Assembly: GCF_018698455.1 (NCBI RefSeq)
Contig: NZ_JABIOQ010000071.1
Span: forward strand, 1-64,000
DNA: 64,000 nt
Origin: Sulfurimonas sp.
Lineage (GTDB): Bacteria > Campylobacterota > Campylobacteria > Campylobacterales > Sulfurimonadaceae
Reading direction: 5' to 3'
Numbering within the stretch: the first letter of the stretch is position 1; each line of letters begins with the position of its first letter. The position numbers were made by a program, and so were the translations under genes. The notes under the pieces are model-generated. The model made no database searches. It had not been told where the DNA came from and saw only the letters and a list, made by a program, of their open reading frames with translations. This document shows positions 10,480-20,202 of this stretch, one piece after another.

Positions 10480-11751
10480 ATGCTAAGATTTGCTTCAAGC
10501 CCTACTTGCGATATGCACATTGGAAACTTAAGAATCGCTCTATTGAACTATATTATTTCAAAACAAAGAGGCGAAGATTTAATTATTAGAATCGAAGATA
10601 CTGATAAAGAGAAGAACATTGAGGGTAAAGACCAAGAAATACTCGATACTCTTGGTCTTTTTAACATAGAGTCCTCACAAACAATATATCAAAGTGAAAG
10701 TGTGCGTTTTCATACAGCAATGGCACTACAGCTCATACACGAGAAAAAAGCTTTTTCTTGTTTTTGTTCAGATAACTGGTTGGATAAGAAACGCGAAGAA
10801 GCTAAACAAGAGAATAAAGAGTACAGATACGACGATGCCTGTCGTAACCTACCTGCTGAGCTTGTTATAGACAACATGAGTCCTTTTACAATTCGTATAA
10901 CACGACCAGACAATGCTATTGCAATTAAAGACCATATCAAGGGTGATGTCAGTTTTGGAACGAATGATGTAGATAGCTTTATAATCATGAATCATGATAA
11001 AAGGCCAACCTATGACTTTTCATGTGCAGTTGATGATATGCTCAGTAATATTTCTATAGTTATTCGTGATGAAAAGCATATGAGTAATACACCAAAACAA
11101 GACCATATAAGAGCACTACTCGCATACGATAAAAAAATAGAATACGCACATCTTCCTCGTATTTTAAATGGCGACACTATAAGTGTAAAATCACTACTAG
11201 AAGAAGGTTTTTTACCTGAAGCTATTTCAAATTATTTAATATCAATAGGTAATAAAACTCCTAAAGAAATATTTACACTAAACGAAGCACAAGATTGGTT
11301 TTTGTTAGAGAACATGTCGAAGTCCCCCACTCCTTTTAATATAGATGTTCTAAGGCATATAAATAAAGAACACCTCAAACTCCTTGATACAAAAGAACTC
11401 TCACGTTATGTTGGCTTTGCTGATGAAGAGATAGGAAGCCTTGCAAGAATTTATCTTGAAGAAGCTTCAACTACCAAAGAGTTAAAAGCAAAAATATCTC
11501 AAATATTTGCACCCAGAGATATTCCAGAAGAGTTTTCTAGTCAGGCTCAAACAATAGTAAATATCATAAAAAAAGCACCATTCTTTGAAAATTATACTGA
11601 TTTTAAAAACCATATTATAAAAGAGTCCCAACTTACAGAGAAAGACTTTTCTATAGTGTTTCGTATACTTCTTACAAATACACAAGATGGTCCTGAGATG
11701 GGTGCTCTTTATAATTGTCTAAAAAATTACATCGGAGAAATAATTAAATGA
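10480..11751 (+). CDS. gltX: Glutamyl-tRNA synthetase paralogue (GluRS2-like) with degenerate KMSKS region
   Basis: FASSPTCDMHIGNLRIALLNY, RIEDTDKEKN; RILNGDTISVKSLLEEGFLPEAI. Confidence 0.85.
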   Translation: MLRFASSPTCDMHIGNLRIALLNYIISKQRGEDLIIRIEDTDKEKNIEGKDQEILDTLGLFNIESSQTIYQSESVRFHTAMALQLIHEKKAFSCFCSDNWLDKKREEAKQENKEYRYDDACRNLPAELVIDNMSPFTIRITRPDNAIAIKDHIKGDVSFGTNDVDSFIIMNHDKRPTYDFSCAVDDMLSNISIVIRDEKHMSNTPKQDHIRALLAYDKKIEYAHLPRILNGDTISVKSLLEEGFLPEAISNYLISIGNKTPKEIFTLNEAQDWFLLENMSKSPTPFNIDVLRHINKEHLKLLDTKELSRYVGFADEEIGSLARIYLEEASTTKELKAKISQIFAPRDIPEEFSSQAQTIVNIIKKAPFFENYTDFKNHIIKESQLTEKDFSIVFRILLTNTQDGPEMGALYNCLKNYIGEIIK

Positions 11752-12032
11752 ATGCATCAATAGAAATACTTCAAGGGATTGGTGGTCTATTTATAGGTCT
11801 CGTAAATGTTTATATATGGGTTATAATCGCTACAGCTTTAATGAGTTTTGTAAACCCCGATCCATACAATCAAATAGTACAGTTTTTATATAGGATTACA
11901 AATCCAGCATATAGATTTGTAGGAAAGTTTATAAAAACCAATTTTAACGGCTTAGATTTAGCACCACTTATAATCATCGTTGGTCTTCAAGTTGTTATTG
12001 TTATACTTCAGGCTCTTTTAAATACTCTATAG
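11748..12032 (+). CDS. YggT family membrane protein
   Basis: IWVIIATALMSFVNPDPYNQIVQFLYRITNPAYRFVGKFI. Confidence 0.85.
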   Translation: MNASIEILQGIGGLFIGLVNVYIWVIIATALMSFVNPDPYNQIVQFLYRITNPAYRFVGKFIKTNFNGLDLAPLIIIVGLQVVIVILQALLNTL

Positions 12033-12465
12033 ACTCTGATGAAAATTCAGTGTTTTGAACTTTAAAGTTTAAAGCACCACCCTGCTTCTTAAACTTTAGT
12101 AAATAGTATCTTTGCCATTGCACTTTAAATGACGTTAGATTAGAAAACTTGTTATATGATGGTAATTCTTCTACTGAAAGTGCCTCTTCTTCATTGAGTA
12201 AGAATTTGATATTTTTGCTATTACTCTTTGTGTAAAGATAAGTATAAAAATACTCATAGTCCTTATACTTTTCAGGATATAATTTATTGAGATAAATAAC
12301 GGTTAAAAGACCATCATTCTCTTTATCATTTTTAATAACAGAACTTTGTATTGTCTCTTCACTAAACTCTTGTATTTCATCCATATCAAACTGATGAAAC
12401 GCATTATTTGTCGAACAGCTAGTAAAACTCATGATAAATAGTAAAATTATTAAAAAAGTTTTCAT
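12001..12465 (-). CDS. Hypothetical lipoprotein
   Basis: MKTFLIILLFIMSFTSCSTN lipobox; 3' overlap with yggT. Confidence 0.6.
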   Translation of the reverse strand: MKTFLIILLFIMSFTSCSTNNAFHQFDMDEIQEFSEETIQSSVIKNDKENDGLLTVIYLNKLYPEKYKDYEYFYTYLYTKSNSKNIKFLLNEEEALSVEELPSYNKFSNLTSFKVQWQRYYLLKFKKQGGALNFKVQNTEFSSESIEYLKEPEV

Positions 12466-12547
12466 TTTTATCCCTTAATTTGAACGGAATTATATCTTAT
12501 TAAACACTTCTTTTGTATAATTAATAAAATTTAAATAGAGATGAAAA

Positions 12548-13051
12548 TTGAGCAAAAGATTAGCCGTTGCATTTACTGGTCCATCAAACAGTGGTAAAAC
12601 TACATTAATACTAAAAGTTGCCAGAAAACTGATTCATGAGCATAAACTTGAGGTCGCAATTATTAAGCATGACCCAAAAGATAAGGCTCGTTTTGATGTG
12701 GAAGGTAAAGATAGTTATAAGTTTAGTGACACTGGTGCAGAGGTAATAGTTACATCTGATACTCGTACAACTTATTTCTCTAAAAAACACTCAGAACTTG
12801 ACGAAATGATACGACTGTTTGAAAACTTTGATGTATTACTTGTCGAAGGGCTAAAAAGTCTTCCATTGCCAAGAATTAGTATATTTAGAGAGTCGATGGA
12901 TAGTGACTATTTTCCATTTATGGATGCAGTTGCTATTGATGAGAGTATTGATATTAAAAAGTATGAACTGCCAAAAGAAGTAAATGTTTTAGATTTAAAT
13001 GATCCAGATGAAATAATTTCGTGGATCTTTAAAAATGCAAAAAAAGTTTAA
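12548..13051 (+). CDS. mobB: Molybdopterin-guanine dinucleotide biosynthesis protein B (TTG start)
   Basis: AFTGPSNSGKTTLILKVARKL, IKHDPKDKARFDVEGKDSYKF, LLVEGLKSLPLPRI. Confidence 0.88.
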   Translation: MSKRLAVAFTGPSNSGKTTLILKVARKLIHEHKLEVAIIKHDPKDKARFDVEGKDSYKFSDTGAEVIVTSDTRTTYFSKKHSELDEMIRLFENFDVLLVEGLKSLPLPRISIFRESMDSDYFPFMDAVAIDESIDIKKYELPKEVNVLDLNDPDEIISWIFKNAKKV

Positions 13052-13066
13052 CAAAGGGTTTAAAAG

Positions 13067-13909
13067 ATGAGAGATATTTTTGATGCTATACAAAGAAGTG
13101 CAATACGTATTAAAAACGCCATAGACGTAAAAGATATAGGCTATTCACAATTAGAGAACAGTTCTGGTGAAACGCAACTACAGTTAGATATTCAATGTGA
13201 CTTGATTATTCAAGAAGAGTTTTCTAAAGTATCTTCTGTCCATACGATAGCAAGTGAAGAAAAAGAGAAAGAAATTCTTTTAAATGAAAGTGGAAAATAT
13301 TTCGTTGCTTATGACCCTTTAGATGGTTCATCATTGGTAGATGTAAATCTTAGTGTTGGCTCTATTTATGGAATATACGAAGGTGAATTTGGTGCATCCA
13401 ACATGGTGGCTTCTTGTTATGTTGTTCATGGTCCTCGCGTTGAGATGGTTTTTGCTGAAAATAAAACAAAACTTTACTTACTACAAAATGGTGAGTTTGA
13501 GTTTGTTAAAGAGATACGTCTTAATGAAAAAGGTAAGCTTAATGCTCCTGGTGGGACACAACAAAACTGGGCACCTTACCATAAAGAAATGGTTGACAGT
13601 TTCTTTGCTGAGGGCTATCGTCTTCGCTATTCTGGTGGAATGGTTCCCGATTTACATCAGATCCTTCTTAAGGGTGGTGGACTATTTTCTTACCCTGGTA
13701 CAAGTGATAAGCCTGAGGGTAAACTTCGTCGTTTATTTGAAGTATTTCCTTTTGCATTTATCTATGAGAAGTCAGGTGGTGGTGCCATTGATGGTAAAAA
13801 TGACCTAATGACTTTAGGACATTCACATATTCACGATACGGCAGTTTGTTTCTTTGGATCTAACTACGAGATAGCTAGAGTTAAAGAGGTTTATGCAAAA
13901 AATGCATAA
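13067..13909 (+). CDS. fbp: Class 1 fructose-1,6-bisphosphatase
   Basis: [25 protein letters not shown]. Confidence 0.95.
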   Translation: MRDIFDAIQRSAIRIKNAIDVKDIGYSQLENSSGETQLQLDIQCDLIIQEEFSKVSSVHTIASEEKEKEILLNESGKYFVAYDPLDGSSLVDVNLSVGSIYGIYEGEFGASNMVASCYVVHGPRVEMVFAENKTKLYLLQNGEFEFVKEIRLNEKGKLNAPGGTQQNWAPYHKEMVDSFFAEGYRLRYSGGMVPDLHQILLKGGGLFSYPGTSDKPEGKLRRLFEVFPFAFIYEKSGGGAIDGKNDLMTLGHSHIHDTAVCFFGSNYEIARVKEVYAKNA

Positions 13910-14099
13910 CAAAAAACAGGATAAGTTTGAACTTTTTTTAGAAGAAATGCTTCGTAAGCTTCAAGATTGTCAAGTAAGTAAAGGGCATCAAAGCTGTAGT
14001 GCATGTGAGTCTTACTTCGGTTGTGAAGTTAGAGATGAATATGTCAAAGCCGTTTATAACAGTATGTCTAAGGGCGATACTGGCGGGTTTGAGTTTTAA
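13893..14099 (+). CDS. Small Cys-containing hypothetical protein overlapping fbp end
   Basis: [36 protein letters not shown]. Confidence 0.6.
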   Translation: MQKMHNKKQDKFELFLEEMLRKLQDCQVSKGHQSCSACESYFGCEVRDEYVKAVYNSMSKGDTGGFEF

Positions 14100-14134
14100 G
14101 TTAGACTAAATTAAACACAATTAAGGAAAAATTC

Positions 14135-16129
14135 TTGAGTAATAAATATATAACAACACCAATTTACTATGTTAATGGGGAAGCTCATATAGGGCATGCG
14201 TATACTACTTTTATAGCAGATACAATGGCTAGATACGAGAGACTAAAAGGCAATGAAACTTACTTTTTGACAGGTACAGACGAACATGGTCAGAAAATAG
14301 AAGAATCAGCTCAAAAACATAATAAACCTACTCAAGAATTTGCTGATGAAATCAGTGCTACATTTAAAGACCTTTGGGATGATTTTGAAATAAGTTACAA
14401 CAAATTTATCCGTACAACAGATAAAAACCATATGGCTGGAGTAAAAAAAGCATTTTTAAAGATGTTTGACAAAGGCGATATATACAAAGACTTTTACGAA
14501 GGTCATTACTGTGTAAGTTGTGAGACATTTTTTCCTGAAACACAACTTATAGATGGTGAGTTTTGTCCAGACTGTGGTCGTGCTACAAGTATTGTAAAAG
14601 AGGAAAGTTACTTCTTTAAACTCTCTGAGTATGAAGATAAGCTTCTTGCACACTATGAAGCAAATCCTGACTTTATAATGCCGCGTTCACGTGCAAATGA
14701 AGTAAAGAACTTCGTAAAAGGTGGTTTACGTGACCTTTCTGTAACTCGTACTTCATTTACTTGGGGTGTTAATATTCCTGAGAGCCTTAATGATGACAAG
14801 CATGTTATGTATGTTTGGTTAGATGCCCTACTTAACTATGTAACTGCTCTTGGTTACGGAACAGATGATGCAAATATGGAAAAATTTTGGCCAGCGAGTA
14901 CACACTTTGTTGGTAAAGATATCCTGCGTTTTCATGCTATTTATTGGCCTGCGTTTTTAATGAGTCTTGACTTACCTCTTCCTAAGCAGATTGGTGCACA
15001 TGGTTGGTGGACAAGAGATGGTGAGAAGATGTCAAAGTCAAAAGGAAATGTAGTATTTCCAAGAGAAGTCTCCGATGCTTATGGAGTTGAAAATTTACGT
15101 TACTTTATGCTTCGTGAAGTTCCATTTGGTCAAGATGGCGATTTTTCTCAACGCGCATTCATAGATAGAATCAATTCTGATCTTAGTAATGACCTAGGAA
15201 ACCTTCTTAATCGTATTATAGGAATGAGTGCAAAGTATTCTGAGTACGAAATAGATAGTGTTGATGTTGAGAAGTACCACACTAAAGAGTTAGATGCGAT
15301 GAATATAGCTCTTGATTCACTTGATGGCTACATGAAAGAGATGCAAACACACCGCTACTTAGAAGAACTATGGAGACTTTTTTCTATTGGAAACACAGCG
15401 ATAACTGAACATGAACCATGGGCTAAGATAAAAAATGACAAAGCAGATGAAGCACTAGCAACAGTTGCTCTTGTTTCAAATGTATTAGCAAAGGCTTGTA
15501 TTATGTTAAGTCCAATTATGCCTAAGACTACCGCTACTGTTGCAAACGCACTTAACTTCGAGATAAATAATGAGAGCTATAACAATATGATTATAGATAA
15601 AAAACTATTGAAATTATTTAACATCAAAAAAGTACCTCCCCTATTTCCTAGGGTTGAAGAGCCATTAATGGCTGAAGCACCAAATGCAGAACCAAATCCT
15701 CCTAAGGACAAGGTGAATGGCGAAGCTAGAGAGGGTGCCCTGGGGCAAGAAAAAGCTTCTAAGAAGAAAGAAGTGCATGAGTCAAAAGCGGCTTTTGATG
15801 ACAACCTTATAGAGATTGGTCAGTTCTTTGAAACATCATTAAAGGTAGGAACAGTTTTAGCAGCAGAGGAAGTTCCTAAAAGTAAAAAGTTGCTCAAGCT
15901 TCAAGTAAGTCTAGGCGAAGATGACACGAGACAAGTTGTGGCAGGTATAAAAGAGTTTTATTCAGCTGAGTCTCTTGTTGGAACACAGGTATGTGTTGTT
16001 GCTAACCTCAAACCCGCTAAACTGATGGGAATGATGTCTGAGGGAATGTTGCTTGCTGTTAAAGATGAAGATGGTCTTTGCTTAGTAAGACCAGAGAAGC
16101 CTAAAAAAGCAGGCACACCGATTGGATGA
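14135..16129 (+). CDS. metG: Methionyl-tRNA synthetase with C-terminal tRNA-binding domain (TTG start)
   Basis: TTPIYYVNGEAHIGHAYTTF, KMSKSKGNVV. Confidence 0.95.
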   Translation: MSNKYITTPIYYVNGEAHIGHAYTTFIADTMARYERLKGNETYFLTGTDEHGQKIEESAQKHNKPTQEFADEISATFKDLWDDFEISYNKFIRTTDKNHMAGVKKAFLKMFDKGDIYKDFYEGHYCVSCETFFPETQLIDGEFCPDCGRATSIVKEESYFFKLSEYEDKLLAHYEANPDFIMPRSRANEVKNFVKGGLRDLSVTRTSFTWGVNIPESLNDDKHVMYVWLDALLNYVTALGYGTDDANMEKFWPASTHFVGKDILRFHAIYWPAFLMSLDLPLPKQIGAHGWWTRDGEKMSKSKGNVVFPREVSDAYGVENLRYFMLREVPFGQDGDFSQRAFIDRINSDLSNDLGNLLNRIIGMSAKYSEYEIDSVDVEKYHTKELDAMNIALDSLDGYMKEMQTHRYLEELWRLFSIGNTAITEHEPWAKIKNDKADEALATVALVSNVLAKACIMLSPIMPKTTATVANALNFEINNESYNNMIIDKKLLKLFNIKKVPPLFPRVEEPLMAEAPNAEPNPPKDKVNGEAREGALGQEKASKKKEVHESKAAFDDNLIEIGQFFETSLKVGTVLAAEEVPKSKKLLKLQVSLGEDDTRQVVAGIKEFYSAESLVGTQVCVVANLKPAKLMGMMSEGMLLAVKDEDGLCLVRPEKPKKAGTPIG

Positions 16130-17145
16130 GACTAGAAAATGTCCTTGCACTTACACATGGAAAACTTCTTAATACTCCATTTGTAAATAACTTTAACAAC
16201 ATTGTCTTTAAGGCTAGACATGTCAAAAGAGGCGATCTATTTATGGCCTTTAGTGATGAAAGTATCGAGTTAGCCGTCGAGAATGGTGCTTATGGTGTCA
16301 TTTCTCATTCAGAAATAGAAATACAAGATGATGAAATTGCTTGGATTCAAGTAGAAAACCTTGATGAGGCACTTAAAAGACTTCTGCGTTTTAGACTTAT
16401 AGATAAAGATATAGCTGTATATGAAACTAATGAAATAGTTCTCAAGCTTGCATTACAGGTTCTCAGTGAATCAAATTTTCTTGCTATAAATGGAAATATT
16501 AGAGAGATTACCACTGCTTTATGGGATATAGAAGGTAGAGTAAATATTCTTTTTTGCCCTACTCTACTGAGTAGAGATATCTTTACAAAAACCATTGAGC
16601 TCTCCAATACTAGTTTTGATCATATTACCGTTATTGAGCAGACTCTTTTTGAAACATCTTTTATTTATGATGATATATTTTATGAAAGACAACTCCTTTC
16701 TCCATTTTTTCTTCCTTATTTAGAAATTTTACTGCATTTCCTAAAGACACTAGGTATTAATTATAGACTTAGAAAGTTTACTCCTATAGAGCACTTTGAA
16801 GCAGTTTTTACAAATAAAAAATTTGAAATAAAAGAGTTTGGAACAAGCGATAAAGTACTTATTTTTGAGAAAAATAGATCTATGATGGAAGAAGAGATAC
16901 TTTTCTTGCAAAATCAAGCAACATGGGCAAAAATTATCTATATTGTTCCAAGTGTAAGTGAAAGTTTTACTCAAAAAATAAAAAATCCAGAGAGACTTTT
17001 AGTCTATAAAAATAAAAATGAGATCATTTCTTTACTTAAAAAAAGTGACTTCCATTTTGCTCTCGTAGTTGGTGTTGATAAATCTATCCTGTCAAAACCT
17101 TTTGTATCCCAACGTGAAGTTTCACTCTTTGACTTTACTCATTAA
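16126..17145 (+). CDS. Hypothetical protein with MurE/MurF N-terminal-like region
   Basis: VKRGDLFMAFSDESIELAVENGAYGVISHSE resembles Mur ligase N-domain; no GKT P-loop. Confidence 0.5.
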   Translation: MRLENVLALTHGKLLNTPFVNNFNNIVFKARHVKRGDLFMAFSDESIELAVENGAYGVISHSEIEIQDDEIAWIQVENLDEALKRLLRFRLIDKDIAVYETNEIVLKLALQVLSESNFLAINGNIREITTALWDIEGRVNILFCPTLLSRDIFTKTIELSNTSFDHITVIEQTLFETSFIYDDIFYERQLLSPFFLPYLEILLHFLKTLGINYRLRKFTPIEHFEAVFTNKKFEIKEFGTSDKVLIFEKNRSMMEEEILFLQNQATWAKIIYIVPSVSESFTQKIKNPERLLVYKNKNEIISLLKKSDFHFALVVGVDKSILSKPFVSQREVSLFDFTH

Positions 17146-17161
17146 AATATAGGTGTAGAAA

Positions 17162-18289
17162 ATGGACAGAAGAAAATTTTTAACAGCAGCGACAGTTTCT
17201 ACTGGTGCAGTGCTTACCGGATGTAATGAAAGTAATAGACAAGCAATAGACTACTCTAAACATCCAAAAAAAAGTGTCGATACAAAAACGGTAAATATAA
17301 ATAGAAATAAAAAAACTGTTATTAAACTGGCTACTAGTTGGCCTGCTCATTTTCCTATAATGGGAACAGGGGTTGAAGAGTTTGCCAAGAGAGTTAAAGA
17401 AGTAAGTGGTGGAAGTTTAGAAATAAAAATATACCCAAAAAATACTCTTGTCCCTGCCCTTGCAGTCTTTGATGCAACAAGTAGTGGAGAGATAGATGCT
17501 TTTCACTCAGGTCCCTACTATTGGAAAGGGAAAAATTCTGCATTTTCTTTATATAGTGGAATGCCTTTTGGAATGACAGCAGAAGAGATTAACTCTTGGA
17601 TGCAGTTTGGTGGAGGTATGGAACTTTGGAGAGAACAGTATGGGAAGTATAACCTTCATCCCTTTTTAGGTGGAAACACAAATATCCAAATGGGTGGATG
17701 GTTCAGAAAACCCATAAACTCCCTCAAAGATATGCAAGGTTTAAAAATGCGTATACCTGGACTAGGAGGAGAAGTCTTCTCAAAGATGGGAGTTAATCCT
17801 ATACTTTTGCCTGCTGGCGAGATATACACTTCACTTGAACGCGGTGTAATTGATGCAACAGAATGGGTTGGTCCGGCACTAGATATCAAAATGGGCTTTT
17901 ATAAGGTGGCTCCTTACTACTACTCAGGCTGGCATGAACCTGGTTCTATTTTAGAGTTGACATTCAATAAACACTCTTTTTCTAAGTTAGCACTTGAACA
18001 TCAGTCAATTATAGAGGTATGTACGAGAGAAATGAATGCAAATATGACTTCTAAGTTTCATTATGAAAATATTTACGCGCTGCAGAAGCTCAAAGAGCTA
18101 GATGTAACACTAAGGCAACTTCCAAAAGATGTTACAGATGCAGGTAAAAAGGCATTAAATGAGGTTATTGGCGAGCTATGTAGTGAAAATAAAGACTTTA
18201 CAGAAGTGTACAAGTCTGTAGATAAGCATCTAAGTCTCTCAAAAGAGTGGAGTGATGCTAGTCTAGGCTATTTTTTAAATGAACGCTAA
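17162..18289 (+). CDS. TRAP transporter substrate-binding protein (Tat/lipoprotein signal)
   Basis: MDRRKFLTAATVSTGAVLTGC; DctP-like GVIDATEWVGPALD. Confidence 0.9.
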   Translation: MDRRKFLTAATVSTGAVLTGCNESNRQAIDYSKHPKKSVDTKTVNINRNKKTVIKLATSWPAHFPIMGTGVEEFAKRVKEVSGGSLEIKIYPKNTLVPALAVFDATSSGEIDAFHSGPYYWKGKNSAFSLYSGMPFGMTAEEINSWMQFGGGMELWREQYGKYNLHPFLGGNTNIQMGGWFRKPINSLKDMQGLKMRIPGLGGEVFSKMGVNPILLPAGEIYTSLERGVIDATEWVGPALDIKMGFYKVAPYYYSGWHEPGSILELTFNKHSFSKLALEHQSIIEVCTREMNANMTSKFHYENIYALQKLKELDVTLRQLPKDVTDAGKKALNEVIGELCSENKDFTEVYKSVDKHLSLSKEWSDASLGYFLNER

Positions 18290-18810
18290 GAAAGACGAAT
18301 TTTTTTCAACTCTTGTCTATAGTGTTTCGAGTTAGGTAAATAGCTTTCTACTAAAGAGTGGAAAGCTTTAGAGTGATTCATATGTCGTAAGTGAGCCAAC
18401 TCGTGAACGAGGACATAATCTACAAGTTCTCTATTAACAAAAGAAAGCTGTTTATTTAGAGTGATTTCTCTTCTTGAATTACAACTTCCCCATCGACTCT
18501 TCATCTTTCTAAAACTTAGTTTTTCATACGCTAAGTCCATCTCTTGAGAATAATAAACTAGCTTATCTTGTATTTCAGCCAATGAAGAGACTTCAACTTC
18601 ATGCAGAGGCATACACTTTTCAATTTTTACTAACTGTTTATTAATCCAAGTCTTTTTTTCTTCCAGTAATGAGTTTACAAAACTTTGAGATTTATATGGA
18701 GTTTTAATAACTATTTTTTTATCTTTGTCTATAGAAAGATAAGTGTTTTTTAGCCTTTTATTGACAATTATTTCTAGATTGTCATATTCATATTGTTTAG
18801 TATGACTCAT
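18286..18810 (-). CDS. YgjP-like zinc metallopeptidase
   Basis: RWGSCNSRREITLNKQL, VLVHELAHLRHMNHSKAFH. Confidence 0.88.
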   Translation of the reverse strand: MSHTKQYEYDNLEIIVNKRLKNTYLSIDKDKKIVIKTPYKSQSFVNSLLEEKKTWINKQLVKIEKCMPLHEVEVSSLAEIQDKLVYYSQEMDLAYEKLSFRKMKSRWGSCNSRREITLNKQLSFVNRELVDYVLVHELAHLRHMNHSKAFHSLVESYLPNSKHYRQELKKIRLS

Positions 18811-19483
18811 ATTCTATGGGGTCTGTTGTTCTTGCTTGTGCAAATCCATTTAAACGCAGCCTACAGCTATCGCAAACACCACAAGCCTTGTCTTCATTTT
18901 TATAACAGCTCCAAGTTAGTTTCAAAGGCACTGCAAGTCCTAAAGATTTTTGAACTATCTGTGATTTTTTTAGATGTACCAGAGGCATTGTTATAGTGAT
19001 ATTTGTTTCATCTTTTGTTCCAAGGTTAATGGCATTTTGCATAGAAGTAATATACTCTTCTCTGCAGTCTGGATATCCACTACTATCTTCTTCTACAACA
19101 CCAATACTTATTTTTTGTGCTGACTCTTTTTCTGCAATAGCCGCTGCCATACTTAAAAAGATGCCATTTCTAAAAGGAACATAGGTTATAGGAACACCCT
19201 CTTCTGCTCCACCTGTTGGAACATCTATACTTTTATCAGTCAAAGCAGAAGCACCAAGGTGTTTAAAAAAGTCTAAATCTAAAATATACTTCTCATAAAC
19301 TCCCAAGTCTTCACATATTAAATTAAAACACTCTAGTTCTTTAGCCTGTGTTCTTTGTTCATAGTTAAAATGTACAGCAATAATCTCATATCCACTCTGT
19401 TTCATCATATAAGCACTTAATGTTGAGTCCATTCCACCACTCATAACACATACTGCTTTCTTTATTGAAGTTTTTGTTTTCAT
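18797..19483 (-). CDS. queC: 7-cyano-7-deazaguanine synthase
   Basis: VMSGGMDSTLSAYM PP-loop; CYKNEDKACGVCDSCRLRLNGF. Confidence 0.95.
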   Translation of the reverse strand: MKTKTSIKKAVCVMSGGMDSTLSAYMMKQSGYEIIAVHFNYEQRTQAKELECFNLICEDLGVYEKYILDLDFFKHLGASALTDKSIDVPTGGAEEGVPITYVPFRNGIFLSMAAAIAEKESAQKISIGVVEEDSSGYPDCREEYITSMQNAINLGTKDETNITITMPLVHLKKSQIVQKSLGLAVPLKLTWSCYKNEDKACGVCDSCRLRLNGFAQARTTDPIEYESY

Positions 19484-19564
19484 GGTGTAATTTTAACATA
19501 TTTTTTTAATCTCCTTCAAAAGAAATAGATAGTAAAATGTACAATAACAAAAAAAGGAGATATT

Positions 19565-19741
19565 ATGGATGTATCATCAACTCCCTCTACTGGTTCAACT
19601 AATCAAGTAGATGTTCTAAAAAAAGCAATAGATGTTAAAGAACAGCAAGTTTTAAAAGTTTTAGAGGGTGCAACTCAGCAGTCTCAACAAGTTACTGCAC
19701 AAAAGACAGGAATGGGTAACTCTCTAAATATTACAGGGTAG
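19565..19741 (+). CDS. Small YjfB-like protein (putative motility-associated family)
   Basis: 58-aa frame absent from the ORF track: MDVSSTPSTGSTNQVDVLKKAIDVKEQQVLKVLEGATQQSQQVTAQKTGMGNSLNITG; AAGGAG upstream. Confidence 0.65.
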   Translation: MDVSSTPSTGSTNQVDVLKKAIDVKEQQVLKVLEGATQQSQQVTAQKTGMGNSLNITG

Positions 19742-19777
19742 ATAAAACTATAAGGCTTGTTTGATATACTTTCACCC

Positions 19778-20197
19778 ATGATTGAACTAGAAAACAAGAC
19801 CTTTGCAGAGCTTGATGAAAGCCTGCTAAATACAATAGCCGGTTCTCTTACTATTAAAGAGATAGAACTCATTATAACTACTAACGACGATATTCAAATT
19901 ATAAATCACCAATACAGGGATGTTAATAAAGCTACAGATGTACTTAGTTTTCCTTATGATGAAATGCCAATGGCTCCACTAGGAAGCATAGTTATATCGT
20001 CTGAGTATGCTCAAAATATGGCTGATGAACTTGGACATACACTTACTCAGGAAATCACCCTTCTTTTTATTCATGGACTGCTTCACTTACTTGGTTTTGA
20101 CCATGAAGTAGACAATGGTGAGATGAGAGAAGAAGAAGCAAGACTCATAAATAAATACAAACTACCAGAAAGTTTGATTATAAGAACACAAGGATAA
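19778..20197 (+). CDS. ybeY: Endoribonuclease YbeY
   Basis: HGLLHLLGFDHEVDNGEM zinc motif. Confidence 0.94.
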   Translation: MIELENKTFAELDESLLNTIAGSLTIKEIELIITTNDDIQIINHQYRDVNKATDVLSFPYDEMPMAPLGSIVISSEYAQNMADELGHTLTQEITLLFIHGLLHLLGFDHEVDNGEMREEEARLINKYKLPESLIIRTQG

Positions 20198-20202
20198 TAG
20201 CT

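Noticed and set aside
13353-13808. 151-aa overlapping ORF inside fbp
   Set aside because: Alternative frame of a highly conserved gene; hydrophobic composition typical of a frame-shifted shadow ORF.
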